Shown: positions 36,848-46,147, counted from the first letter of the stretch. The stretch: DNA of 64,000 nt from CAZSVI01 sp964610205 (GCA_964610205.1 CAZSVI010000002.1:1-64000), one strand, 5' to 3'. Program-made: numbers and translations. The notes: a model not told the origin generated them from the sequence alone.

Positions 36848-37766
36848 TTAAATTTTTGATTTTCTGAAGGCCATTGGCGTTACCCCTGTGGATTGACGGA
36901 AAACCCTGTTGAAGTGGTTAACATTGTTGAAACCTGTTTCAAAACAAATATCGACTATTTTCATATCACGTTTTGTTTTTAGCATCTCAATAGCTCTGGA
37001 AATCCTCATGTCATTTACATATTCAGTAAAGGTTTTCTGCGTCATCAATTTGAATAAATAGCTGAAATAGGATTGGGATAACATTGCTTCTCTGGCAGCA
37101 TCCTTCAGTGTAATCTCATAGAAAAAATTATTGTTAATATATTCAATAGCGTTAAATAAAGCATCCCTGTGCCGGTCAAATAAATTCTGGGATTCACTTC
37201 CTTCCACATTCCGCCTGAACTCTCTTCCCACAATCACCAGGAGCTTCTGCAGCAATGCTTTTACAAGCAATTGAAAATCACTGTCTTTTGCTTCATATTC
37301 TCTTATTATTTCACTGAGTATATTTTCAACTTCATGCTGAATGCTTCCTGTCAGATTTAACCTGGGCTTCACTTCATTCTCAGCTACCAGGAAAGGTTCC
37401 AGATAGGCAAAATCCATAAAACTGTTGTCTCTGTAGTCCTTTGAGAATTTTTCATTAATAAATTCAGGAATAAATTCAAATTCAACCAGTTCAAATTTAT
37501 CTTCAGAGTCATTAATGAAATAATGCGGCACATAGGGGGGGATTACAAAAATATCCCCTTTATACACCTCAAAAACGTTATTATTCAATATATGTTTAAG
37601 CTTTCCCTTACTCATATATATGATCTGGACAAATTCATGCCTGTGCAGCACTTGACTGCATTTATCCAAACGTATAATAAAAAAGGGCAGCCCGTTGTTG
37701 TTATCCGTTATCCGATATGTATTTATATTTTTATACTCTTCCTTATCTAAATAACCGTAGTCCATA
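36848..37766 (-). CDS. AraC family transcriptional regulator
   Basis: Cupin sensor followed by a C-terminal AraC helix-turn-helix (ITLKDAAREAMLSQSYFSYLF; KIVDICFETGFNNVNHFNRVF). The open frame extends to a TTG at 37852, but that codon has no ribosome site and the extra 28 residues are Arg/Asn-rich and unlike the family; I prefer the ATG at 37766 (MDYGYLDKEEY), giving 305 residues. No strong ribosome site is seen for either, so the start is uncertain. It lies upstream of the membrane AraC gene on the same strand and divergent from the ceramidase-like gene at 38176. Confidence 0.82.
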
Positions 37767-37858
37767 ATCATTACCGACAGGGCAGAAGTCCATCTTTTTG
37801 CTCCGTTGTTTTCCAGTGTATTCAATGAGCGCTTGCGCGAATTGTGGGCCAAAACGCG

Positions 37859-37904
37859 GGCGCTAAAACGCCTACATAACGTATGTGCATGACCACGGGC
37901 GTTT
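37859..37904. other. G+C-rich inverted-repeat element before the AraC gene
   Basis: Within the A+T-rich gap 37767-38175, AAACGCC (37866-37872) pairs with GGCGTTT (37898-37904), and an alternative hairpin GGCG-CTAAAA-CGCC (37859-37872) competes with it. Between the arms is a near-palindrome ACATAACGTATGT. The rest of the 409-bp gap, which must carry the promoters of two divergent genes, shows only a GGTAAC pair at about 37947-37962 and no further gene. Confidence 0.35.
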
Positions 37905-38175
37905 GATAAAATTATTTATACTTAACACCTCTCAGAACTTTCAAGGTAACCGAAAGGTAACTGGTTTGTTACATTGTATATCATGGCATTACAAAAGTCA
38001 ATCCCCCCAGTATGCAGCTTTTCCGCAGTTGTGACAGCAGATCCTCCGTAAAATATTCGAATGATAACATATGCTATTCTTGCCAAAAAGCAGGCGGCGG
38101 TATATAATATGCTAAGGAAAAACTTGAATCACCATATAAAAGAATAGGAAATAGGATCGAAAGGTGGACGGCAAA

Positions 38176-39465
38176 ATGAAAAATATAATGACCGGAAGCG
38201 CTGTTGTAAATATGAACCCCCCCGTCGGACTTGATATGACAGGTTATATTGCCAGAGAATCCGGTTCTGTCGGATTTCATGACGAATTGAAAATAAGATG
38301 TGTCGTTTTTGATAAAGGTATTGAACGATTTGCAATGATTGCCTGTGATCTTTTAGCGCTTGACAGTGAATTTTTTCAATCGGTCGCCGGTTTGATCGAA
38401 AGGAAAACACAGATACCGGCGGACAAGATCGTAATCTTCTGCGTCCATACCCATTCAGGTCCCGCATCTATTCATTTGCAGGATTGCGGCGAGGAAAACA
38501 AGCTGTGGATGGATGATCTGAAAAACCGTATTTCCGACTGTGTGCTGGATGCGGTGAACAGGCTGAAGCTTTCTGTATTCAGTTATAGAAACGGGATATG
38601 TGAGACAGGCGTAAATCGTGTATCCGGTAATAAAGGACAGAGCGATACGCAGGTGGGAACTTTGGTGATACATGATGCAGATACCGGCGACATTGTTACT
38701 GTTATCGTAAACTTTGCGTGCCACGCAGTTGTATTGGATCAGACTAATCTTCTTTATAGTAAGGACTTCCCTCATTATCTTGAGGCGGGCCTTAAGGAAA
38801 ATTACGGTGAAATGGCCGATATTATTTTTGCTAATGGCTGCGGCGGCGACATTAATCCGATATACCGCGGGGATTTTGTAATGGCTGAGAAAGTCGGCAG
38901 AAAATTATCGGAATCCATTACAGCTATAAAATCGGATACGATAACCAATGCAAGCTTCGGAGACGGAGATATCAGCATGGATACAATCAAACTGACAATT
39001 CCCCTTAAGCATAACCTGAATGAAAAAAACCTTAATGAGTTAAAAGCTTCTTTTATCAAAGGTTTGGCAGATGAAATCTTAAAAAATGGTGATGGTCCTC
39101 AAGCCAAGCCTTACCGGGCGTATATCAACTGGTCTGACAGAATGCTCGGAAAGATCTGGGATAACACTCTGCCCAACAGTGTCAAAGCTGAACTGAAATT
39201 CATCAGGATTGGTCCTCTGGTGATACTGACCATCCCATTTGAAGTGTTTCACAGTATTGGCTTAAGATTAAAAGAACATTTCGGAAAGTACAATACAATG
39301 ATAATCGGATATGCAAACGGTGATTTTGGCTATCTGCCCTCAAAGGAATTATATGCGGCGGCAGGCTATGAATCGGGATTAGCATACAGGTATTATGGGT
39401 ATCCCGGACCCGTGTGCGAAAATGCCGAAGACCTTTTATTCAACGCTTTTGCTAATCATGGGTAA
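38176..39465 (+). CDS. Neutral/alkaline ceramidase-like amidohydrolase, second copy
   Basis: 429 residues from the ATG at 38176, which has AAAGGTGG eight bases upstream; the GTG at 38164 lies inside that ribosome site. Motifs match the 23361 gene: GSAVVNMNPPVGLDMTGY, FCVHTHSGPAS (zinc His), NFACHAVVLD and FANGCGGDINP. Only the N-terminal ceramidase-type catalytic domain is present, with no signal peptide. It is flanked by two AraC genes and followed by a DegT aminotransferase, repeating the gene-family combination of the 23-29 kb cluster. Confidence 0.8.
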   Translation: MKNIMTGSAVVNMNPPVGLDMTGYIARESGSVGFHDELKIRCVVFDKGIERFAMIACDLLALDSEFFQSVAGLIERKTQIPADKIVIFCVHTHSGPASIHLQDCGEENKLWMDDLKNRISDCVLDAVNRLKLSVFSYRNGICETGVNRVSGNKGQSDTQVGTLVIHDADTGDIVTVIVNFACHAVVLDQTNLLYSKDFPHYLEAGLKENYGEMADIIFANGCGGDINPIYRGDFVMAEKVGRKLSESITAIKSDTITNASFGDGDISMDTIKLTIPLKHNLNEKNLNELKASFIKGLADEILKNGDGPQAKPYRAYINWSDRMLGKIWDNTLPNSVKAELKFIRIGPLVILTIPFEVFHSIGLRLKEHFGKYNTMIIGYANGDFGYLPSKELYAAAGYESGLAYRYYGYPGPVCENAEDLLFNAFANHG

Positions 39466-39493
39466 CATAACAATGAGTTTTATATGTATTATA

Positions 39494-40381
39494 TTACTGA
39501 ATGTCATCAATCATTTTTCTTGTCATTGTTGGTGCAATTTTTTTATATTTCTTAAACATTCTGCTGAAATAATTAACATCGTTAAACCCGATTTCCATAG
39601 CTATCTCGGTTATATTCATCCGGGTATTTTTAAGAAGAGATTCCGCCTTGTTGATACGAAACAAATTTATATATTCAATGGTAGTCTTACCTGTTACTTT
39701 CTTAAACAGGCGGCAGAAATAATAGCTGCTTAGGCCAGTCATGGAACACAGATCTCCTACTGATATTTTATCGGCGGAATTTTCTTCAATATAATTAAAG
39801 ACTTTAGCCAGCCTTTCCAGGTCATTTGCGCTTTTGTTGTATTCCTCCGGGGTAAGTATTCTTGAAACATATTTACGTATCAGAATAGCCAGCATCTTAT
39901 ATGTATAAGATTTAATAACCATTTCATAAGCTGTTTCCTTTTTCTCATACTCCATAATAATATTTCTGATGCAATCAATCAGTTCGGCATCTTTGGAGGA
40001 CTTATTACTGAATTGAATCATATTGCGTTCAATAGGCCTTATATATTTTATATCGCATGCATCAAAAAAGCTGCTATGTATCAACGATGGATCTATGTTG
40101 AAACAATAATATGCTAAATAGTTGCCGGGATTATAACCGGAATGAAGCTCATTGCTATTGACAATTATCAAGTCTTCGGCATTTACTTCGTACGATGCCG
40201 AGCCGCATTCGATAATACCTGTTCCATTTATAAAATAAAGTATTTCAAGCTGTTCATGCCAATGATTGCTAAAAACCTGACAAGAACCGTTGCTGCATTG
40301 CTTTATTAACTGTATTGGAAACCTGTCGTTCTCTATACCTGCTTTTTCATAAAGAGCAGTATCTTTCATAACCCTCACCAT
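39494..40381 (-). CDS. AraC family transcriptional regulator
   Basis: 295 residues: cupin sensor (about 20-120; HWHEQLEILYFINGTG, EDLIIVNSNELHSGY) and AraC helix-turn-helix (about 190-290; ISVGDLCSMTGLSSYYFCRLF, ITEIAMEIGFNDVNYFSRMF). It converges on the ceramidase-like gene (28-bp gap) and is divergent from the DegT gene at 40593, its probable target. An ATG at 40369 is an alternative start with GAGGG close upstream. Confidence 0.88.
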   Translation of the reverse strand: MVRVMKDTALYEKAGIENDRFPIQLIKQCSNGSCQVFSNHWHEQLEILYFINGTGIIECGSASYEVNAEDLIIVNSNELHSGYNPGNYLAYYCFNIDPSLIHSSFFDACDIKYIRPIERNMIQFSNKSSKDAELIDCIRNIIMEYEKKETAYEMVIKSYTYKMLAILIRKYVSRILTPEEYNKSANDLERLAKVFNYIEENSADKISVGDLCSMTGLSSYYFCRLFKKVTGKTTIEYINLFRINKAESLLKNTRMNITEIAMEIGFNDVNYFSRMFKKYKKIAPTMTRKMIDDIQ

Positions 40382-40592
40382 CCTGTTTATCTAATACTCC
40401 TGATGCTTCTTCCTCCACAGACGGGAGACAAACCGATTTTCAACCATAGTGTCGAAAATACGCAAAGCGGTATGGCCCATCTTGGTTCCTCGTTATATTA
40501 TAGCGCAAAATCGTGCTATAATGAAGCAGAATTATTCATGAAAATCAAAGGTTTTATTTGTATAATAAAAATACAAGAAGGAGGATATGAAT

Positions 40593-41807
40593 ATGAGCAA
40601 ACTGGCAATTAAAGGCGGGAATCCGCTTAGAACTGAGAAATTCACAACATGGCCTCAATATAGTGAAAATGAATCCGAAGCATTGGATAAGGTTCTGAAA
40701 AGCGGTGTTTGGGGAACATTAGGAAATGAAGCTGATAAATTTACAAAGGCTTACTCCGCATATCAGCATGCTAAATATGGTGTGGCTGTGACAAATGGGA
40801 CAGTTACACTGGAAATTATACTCCGCGCACTGGGAGTAGGATATGGTGATGAAGTTATTATTCCGCCTTATACATTCAACGCAACTGCATCAGCAGTGAT
40901 ACTTCAGTGTGCAACGCCAATTTTCACAGATATTGAAGAGGACACCTTCAACATGGACCCTGATAAAATTGAAGGAGCAATCACCTCGAAGACAAAAGCA
41001 ATCATACCTGTTCATATAGGCGGCAGACCATGCAACATGGGCAAAATTCTGGAGATTGCAGAAAAACACAATTTGTTCGTTATAGAAGACGCCGCTCATG
41101 CGAACGGATCAGAATGGAAAGGCAAAAGAGTGGGCGCTATCGGAAACGCCGGCTCTTTCAGCTTTCAAGCAAGTAAAAATCTTACAGCCGGGGAAGGAGG
41201 CTTTATTACGACCAATGAAGAATGGCTGTATGAAAGGTGTTGGTCTATACACCACTGCGGCAGAGATATTCACGGTAAAATATGGTACAATCATCCCTAT
41301 GTGGGGACTAATGCGAGAATGACCGAATGGCAGGCTGCTATCCTTAATGTACAGCTAAAAAGGCTTGACGCGCAGATTGAAAAAAGGATGGAAAATGCGG
41401 AATATCTTAACACACGGTTAAAGGAGATACCCTGTATTGAAATTTTAAAGCAGGATGAAAGAATAACCAGGAATTCATACCACCTGTTTTTATTTAAGTT
41501 CAAGAGCGAAAAATGTAAGAATCTAAAAAAAGAAGAATTTTTGAAGGGGTTAAATGCCGAGGGCATTCCCTGCTCACCAGGTTACATATGCCTGTACAAG
41601 CAGACATTACTTAATAGTCAGGAATTCAGGAGAGCAACAGGGTCCAATATTAATTATGGTGAACTGAATCTCGATATCTCGGAAAAGCTTTGCGGTAATG
41701 AAGGTGTATGGTTTACACAGAATATGCTGTTGGGAGAAAAAGAAGATATGGATCAGATTGCGGATGCAATCATCAAAATTTATGATAATGCTGATGAATT
41801 GTTATAA
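40593..41807 (+). CDS. DegT/DnrJ/EryC1/StrS aminotransferase, second copy
   Basis: 404 residues from the ATG at 40593; AAGGAGG at 40578-40584 is eight bases upstream, whereas the ATG at 40587 is too close to it. PLP Lys is in SFQASKNLTAGEGG; VTNGTVTLEIIL and VIEDAAHANGS are further family motifs. The start MSKLAIKGGNPLRTEKF is typical of AHBA-synthase/StsC-like members. A -10-like TATAAT lies at about 40520, within a dyad (TTATAGC...GCTATAA) that could be an operator. Likely partner of the ceramidase-like protein encoded just upstream. Confidence 0.9.
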   Translation: MSKLAIKGGNPLRTEKFTTWPQYSENESEALDKVLKSGVWGTLGNEADKFTKAYSAYQHAKYGVAVTNGTVTLEIILRALGVGYGDEVIIPPYTFNATASAVILQCATPIFTDIEEDTFNMDPDKIEGAITSKTKAIIPVHIGGRPCNMGKILEIAEKHNLFVIEDAAHANGSEWKGKRVGAIGNAGSFSFQASKNLTAGEGGFITTNEEWLYERCWSIHHCGRDIHGKIWYNHPYVGTNARMTEWQAAILNVQLKRLDAQIEKRMENAEYLNTRLKEIPCIEILKQDERITRNSYHLFLFKFKSEKCKNLKKEEFLKGLNAEGIPCSPGYICLYKQTLLNSQEFRRATGSNINYGELNLDISEKLCGNEGVWFTQNMLLGEKEDMDQIADAIIKIYDNADELL

Positions 41808-41884
41808 CGAAGTCTCCAGGATTAAGACAGTTCTATTGAAATAAACCTCGCAGGGTAAACATGGAAGCGTTGATACAGAAAGGG

Positions 41885-41909
41885 AAAAGGGAGGCAATGC
41901 CTCCCTTTT
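41885..41909. terminator. Bidirectional intrinsic terminator
   Basis: Inverted arms of 12 bases, AAAAGGGAGGCA (41885-41896) and TGCCTCCCTTTT (41898-41909), followed by more T residues on the plus strand. It terminates the DegT gene and, on the other strand, the convergent hypothetical gene at 41934. Confidence 0.88.
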
Positions 41910-41933
41910 TTCTTATCGATTGTTTATGAAGCT

Positions 41934-42839
41934 CTACTTTTTAGGGTGTTTACCGTCCTTTTCTTTTTCATCTTCTTCGATTGGTCCAACCGGGAAGTCA
42001 AAAATCTGCGGCGGAAAAAACTGATCAAACGGGAAATCAATGGTTTCAAACAGTTCGCATGGATTTTCATCCGTAGATGCAACGCACTCACGGGTCGGAT
42101 AACAGAAATTGAATGCAGGAATTAACAACTGTACCCAACGGATCAATTTGATAATGGAGAACAGCCCGATAGTAACAACAACACGTCTGGGCGGGAAGAA
42201 TCTTCTCCCTCCTACTGCTGCTATGTTATCATCGACTTCCATTTCATTATCGTCATCATCATCACGTAAACCCAACGGGCGAACCACATTGCAATGAACC
42301 CGTTTAACCCGGGCATTCAATACCAGCGGTTCCGCTACTTCCACTTTTACATTCGGCATATTATCCTGTTCTATCATGGCGCCACAGCCATCTCCATCCT
42401 TGGCGGTACAGAAACCAGGATCTACGGTTTTGAATATTTTAACCTGGCCTTCCGAACCAAACAGGAATACGGTCTTTCCAAACCATATGAATCCAACCTT
42501 CGGATCTGAGTTCACAATATTACCAAATTGGTCACGATAGCAGAATTCAACAAGTACCTTAATCTTGTAACGTACATTTACAGTAAAGAATCCCCTCTTA
42601 AACGGAACATCATCCAGGTCCGCCAAAACCTTTACCACTTCAGCCCTTTTCACTCTAACCTTTACGGCTTTGTCTATTAAACACTGTACATCCTCAACAA
42701 AATCTACAACCGCATCTTCAATACAATCCTTTTCCCTGCAATGATCGTATACCTTTTCTACCTGCACACAAACAGCTTCTCTTAACTTGCAGATGTCCTG
42801 GCCATCGATAAGACCCGCCACAACCTGTTCCTTGCTCAT
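41934..42839 (-). CDS. Conserved-looking hypothetical protein, cysteine- and acid-rich
   Basis: 301 residues, no family assigned. The N-terminal half has a QVEKVYDHCREKDCIED segment and a set of beta strands (FFTVNVRYKIKVLVEFCYRD, FIWFGKTVFLFG). A DDDDDNEMEVDD acidic tract near residue 200 precedes a hydrophobic stretch (VVVTIGLFSIIKLIRWVQLLIPAF) and an acidic/basic tail. Ten or more Cys residues are scattered. The composition resembles proteins of the clostridial spore envelope, but this is only an impression. It starts with AUG and a weak GGGGGA site, and the gene stands alone between two terminator/promoter regions. Confidence 0.6.
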   Translation of the reverse strand: MSKEQVVAGLIDGQDICKLREAVCVQVEKVYDHCREKDCIEDAVVDFVEDVQCLIDKAVKVRVKRAEVVKVLADLDDVPFKRGFFTVNVRYKIKVLVEFCYRDQFGNIVNSDPKVGFIWFGKTVFLFGSEGQVKIFKTVDPGFCTAKDGDGCGAMIEQDNMPNVKVEVAEPLVLNARVKRVHCNVVRPLGLRDDDDDNEMEVDDNIAAVGGRRFFPPRRVVVTIGLFSIIKLIRWVQLLIPAFNFCYPTRECVASTDENPCELFETIDFPFDQFFPPQIFDFPVGPIEEDEKEKDGKHPKK

Positions 42840-43024
42840 ATACTACATTCCCCCAAAGTTAAAAGTGTCTCAATTTTATAATATGTATGCAGGTTTTTTT
42901 GGTGAATGACAAAGCTTTGTTTCGTTAACTTTTTTTAGGTTTATTTTCCTTAAACATATTTTTAAGGGCTTACTCATAATATTGTAACTGGGGTATATTT
43001 ATAGCAATCCAAAACGGAGGTAAA

Positions 43025-44458
43025 ATGTATAATCCTGATCAAAAACAGATTATTATAAAAAACAGTCTTGGGGTATCATATCATGTTTTTTATGAATCGG
43101 GGCATGGTTTGTTTCTGAGAATGCTCGGGGAAAGCAGGGTATGGTCACGGGGCTATCTTCTGTCAGAACTTGCGGTAAATGATTTTTCAGTCATTCTTGA
43201 TCGGGACGATATCTTTCATTTTGTTTTCCAGACAAAAGACGGTCAAATATTATACGGACACGGGCGGCATGGCCAAATTGAAATACAGCTTGTGTTAAGC
43301 AGCCGGGATATAACCCCCTGGCCTAAGCATGTTTCATTATTAATCTTAAAAGATTTGATTATCTTTTTTTATATGATCCGGTATAAAGACAGGTATCTTG
43401 TTTCCATGCAGACAATAAAAAAGGGTTCTCTTTCAAAACCTATAGCGATAGATTATGTTGACGGCCCCGATTCACATTTTCTTTCATTTATTGATCCTTC
43501 GGATACATGCCACCTTATTTATACAAATTCAGGTTCTGGTGAAACCCGTCTTTTACACAGGATTTTTAACGAGGATCAAGGTATTTTCACCTCTCCGGAG
43601 AAGCTATATGCCACTCCTGATAATATTCTGTTTCTGTCCGCCGTTTGTACTGAGAATAACCAAATTAATCTGATTTTTCAGGTACATGACGGAAATGCTT
43701 ATCAAGCGCTTTATAAAAACTTTTCCGATAAACAGATCGAGCCCATGTATAATAGTACTGTTCCTCCCGGTTACACAGGTCTAGTCCGCAATAACGAAAC
43801 CTTATATTTTTTTCGGGTATGCAATCAGACTATTTATTTCAGGAGTTCCAGAGATCAGGGCAGAAACTGGACTGACGAATCACGGTATTTTTTCGGAAAC
43901 GGAGGAGCTCTGAACTGTTTTATTTATCTTTCGTATTATAAAAATGAGCGTTGCAAAATATGCTCCCAGGGGCTTCCCGGTAGCTTTTCAGGGGGATATA
44001 AACTTGCTTTCATCAATGAACAAGCCCCTGCAAGCAAGGATTTATACAGCCGTAATACAAACCTTTCAGATATAAAACTTCCCGGCGGAATAAACGAAGC
44101 GGGCAGCCATTCTTCGGGCGTTCAACGGGGTGATCCGGAGAATAATGATAACAGGAATACTCCGCGTGAAGACCCTGTATCAAAGGAACTTCAGAATAAA
44201 GTTCTTCTGCTTCAAAATCTTACCGGAAACATGGAACGGGAACTTACAAAACTATGGCTTTCACAGAAGGAATACGAAAAAAAACTTGACGAACTAAGCC
44301 GCTCGTATAAGCGGCTGCAAAGTAATATTTCCGTTTTAATCGAATGTGATAACGAACTCAGGGAAGACTATAATGCAGAAATGGATGATAATTATTCCGT
44401 TAACGAAGCAGACGGCACTATAAAGGATTTTAACCCGCAAACCTGCAAAAATGATTAG
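43025..44458 (+). CDS. Hypothetical protein: beta-propeller-like domain plus coiled coil
   Basis: 477 residues. About residues 1-340 form regular strand-turn repeats with FHFVFQTKDGQILYG, CHLIYTNSGSGETRLLH, INLIFQVHDGNAYQALY and TIYFRSSRDQGRNWTDE (a degenerate Asp box), suggesting a propeller. A low-complexity polar linker follows, then a heptad-like coiled coil at about 385-440 (ELQNKVLLLQNLTGNMEREL...SYKRLQSNI). No signal peptide. An ACGGAGG site precedes the start. It converges on mgsA with a 24-bp gap. No function can be assigned; it is unrelated in sequence to the sialidase-like protein. Confidence 0.6.
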   Translation: MYNPDQKQIIIKNSLGVSYHVFYESGHGLFLRMLGESRVWSRGYLLSELAVNDFSVILDRDDIFHFVFQTKDGQILYGHGRHGQIEIQLVLSSRDITPWPKHVSLLILKDLIIFFYMIRYKDRYLVSMQTIKKGSLSKPIAIDYVDGPDSHFLSFIDPSDTCHLIYTNSGSGETRLLHRIFNEDQGIFTSPEKLYATPDNILFLSAVCTENNQINLIFQVHDGNAYQALYKNFSDKQIEPMYNSTVPPGYTGLVRNNETLYFFRVCNQTIYFRSSRDQGRNWTDESRYFFGNGGALNCFIYLSYYKNERCKICSQGLPGSFSGGYKLAFINEQAPASKDLYSRNTNLSDIKLPGGINEAGSHSSGVQRGDPENNDNRNTPREDPVSKELQNKVLLLQNLTGNMERELTKLWLSQKEYEKKLDELSRSYKRLQSNISVLIECDNELREDYNAEMDDNYSVNEADGTIKDFNPQTCKND

Positions 44459-44482
44459 TTACCGGCTGGTTTCCGACACACT

Positions 44483-44887
44483 CTATAAGTTGGATGGATT
44501 AACCAGTTCACGCCATGCGAAGTCTCCCCGGTATAATCCGTTTATAAGAATTTCCGCTGTTGCTAAATTTGTAGCAAGAGGAATATTGTGTGTATCACAA
44601 TATGCCCGGATAGTATTAAAACCTGCAAGCCTGTGCTCGGTTTGTGAAGGATCGGTAAAGTAAATTACCAGATCCATTTCATTATAGGCCACTCTGGCGG
44701 CAATCTGTTCTTCACCCAGATGTCCATACTCAAGACTGATTACATTAAGCCCGGTTGCTTCGGAAATCATAGCTCCGGTGCCTGAGGTCGCGAACAGCGT
44801 ATGCTCCTTAAGTATATATTTATAAGCGATACAAAAAGCTTCCATTAATTCTTTTTTATTGTCATGCGCTATAAATGCAATGTTCAT
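44483..44887 (-). CDS. mgsA: Methylglyoxal synthase-like protein, divergent active site
   Basis: 134 residues, full length for the family. Conserved: IAHD (H8), TSGTG phosphate loop, MDLVIYFTDP (D72, D79), H85 and NIPLATNLATAE. Divergent: the phosphate-binding GPxGGDQQ loop is GHLGEEQI (55-62), and the HxPDV aspartate after H85 is replaced by RLAGF. MgsA converts dihydroxyacetone phosphate to methylglyoxal; whether this protein retains that activity is doubtful. Position downstream of minE is conserved in Clostridia. Confidence 0.75.
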   Translation of the reverse strand: MNIAFIAHDNKKELMEAFCIAYKYILKEHTLFATSGTGAMISEATGLNVISLEYGHLGEEQIAARVAYNEMDLVIYFTDPSQTEHRLAGFNTIRAYCDTHNIPLATNLATAEILINGLYRGDFAWRELVNPSNL

Positions 44888-44950
44888 TTATTGCCTCCAG
44901 GAATAACTAATAATTAAATGCCTGTAAAAATAATTTTACGATTCAGCCTC

Positions 44951-45232
44951 TTACCTGCCTGAATTCTTAACACTTTTTATGGGTATGTTGGCAATTAGTG
45001 CAGGAACAACACCTCCACCTTCCTCACTGACTGTCTTTGTAAGCTGAATATCCAGTGCTTCTTCATCAATCTCCATATAATTCTGAATCACCTTAATAAT
45101 TTCACCTTTTACCATTTCAAGGAACTGCGGAGATACATTCGCCCTATCATGAATTAATACCAATTTTAACCGTTCTTTCGCCACATCTTTCGATGAACGC
45201 TTTCTGACCATCCTACTAAACAATTCCAGCAT
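44951..45232 (-). CDS. minE: Cell division topological specificity factor MinE
   Basis: 93 residues, normal length. The N-terminal membrane/MinD-contact segment (LELFSRMVRKRSSKDVAKERLKLVL) and the C-terminal dimerisation domain (IIKVIQNYMEIDEEALDIQL) are typical. MinE stimulates MinD ATPase and drives pole-to-pole oscillation of MinCD. Twelve bases after minD, so cotranscribed. Having MinE rather than DivIVA alone is usual in many Clostridia. Confidence 0.95.
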   Translation of the reverse strand: MLELFSRMVRKRSSKDVAKERLKLVLIHDRANVSPQFLEMVKGEIIKVIQNYMEIDEEALDIQLTKTVSEEGGGVVPALIANIPIKSVKNSGR

Positions 45233-45244
45233 TCTAACCCCTCC

Positions 45245-46045
45245 CTAAGCCGATCTGAACCCAAACAGTTTTTTGACCTTGTTGAAAAATTTATCCTGGT
45301 TGTCCAGATCAATCAAAGGTACTTCTTCTCCCATTATTCTTCGTGTTATATTACGATAAGCTTGTCCCGCAAGGGATTTTCCCTCCGCTACCGCAGGTTC
45401 TCCCCTGTTTGTTGATATAATTATTATCTCGTCATCCGGAACCACACCAACTAATTGTATTGCCAGAATATCAATAATGTCGTCAATAGACATCATATCT
45501 CCCTTTCTGACCATATCAGGACGGACACGATTTACTATCAGCCGGGGATTCTTTAATTCATTAGCTTCTAAAAGACCGATAATTCTATCTGCGTCTCTGA
45601 CGGCTGAAACCTCCGGGGTGGTAATAACAATACCCTTATCGGCCCCTGCAATGGCATTTTTGAACCCCTGTTCAATACCTGCCGGACAATCTATAATAAT
45701 ATAATCATATTCTTCCCTGAGCTCATCACACAGTTTCATCATCTGTTCCGGGGATACGGAATTTTTATCCCTGGTCTGTGCAGCCGGTAACAAATATAAA
45801 CCCTCAAAACGTTTATCCTTTATAAGAGCCTGTTTGATACGGCACGTACCTTCTACAACATCGACCAAATCATAAACAATCCGGTTTTCAAGACCCATTA
45901 CAACATCCAGATTACGAAGCCCGATATCGGTATCTATTAATACTACTTTTTTACCCAGCAAAGACAGTCCGGCACCAAGGTTCGCGGTTGTTGTTGTTTT
46001 GCCTACACCGCCCTTACCGGATGTGATAACGATAACCTCACCCAT
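45245..46045 (-). CDS. minD: Septum site-determining ATPase MinD
   Basis: 266 residues, with deviant Walker A SGKGGVGKTTTTANLG, switch motif DTDIGLRNLDVVMG, Walker B YDYIIIDCPAG and a C-terminal amphipathic membrane helix (KFFNKVKKLFGF). Together with MinC it blocks FtsZ assembly away from mid-cell. It has its own sigma-A promoter at 46101-46129, separate from the upstream operon. Confidence 0.97.
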   Translation of the reverse strand: MGEVIVITSGKGGVGKTTTTANLGAGLSLLGKKVVLIDTDIGLRNLDVVMGLENRIVYDLVDVVEGTCRIKQALIKDKRFEGLYLLPAAQTRDKNSVSPEQMMKLCDELREEYDYIIIDCPAGIEQGFKNAIAGADKGIVITTPEVSAVRDADRIIGLLEANELKNPRLIVNRVRPDMVRKGDMMSIDDIIDILAIQLVGVVPDDEIIIISTNRGEPAVAEGKSLAGQAYRNITRRIMGEEVPLIDLDNQDKFFNKVKKLFGFRSA

Positions 46046-46100
46046 ATTTCATTCCTCCATTGTTTTAAATAAAGGATTTTTCCCTGTAATAACTATTAAA

Positions 46101-46129
46101 ACTATATCGGTTTTTAATATAATTGTCAA
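46101..46129 (-). promoter_or_regulatory. Sigma-A promoter for minD-minE
   Basis: Minus strand TTGACA (46124-46129), 17-bp spacer, TATAGT (46101-46106), in the 102-bp gap between minC and minD. It allows minDE expression independent of the maf-mre-pbp-minC transcript. Confidence 0.75.
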
Positions 46130-46147
46130 CCGAAGCATAAATGAATA

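Noticed and set aside
37767..37852. TTG start extending the AraC gene at 36848
   Set aside because: No ribosome site, and the added residues do not resemble AraC cupin proteins.
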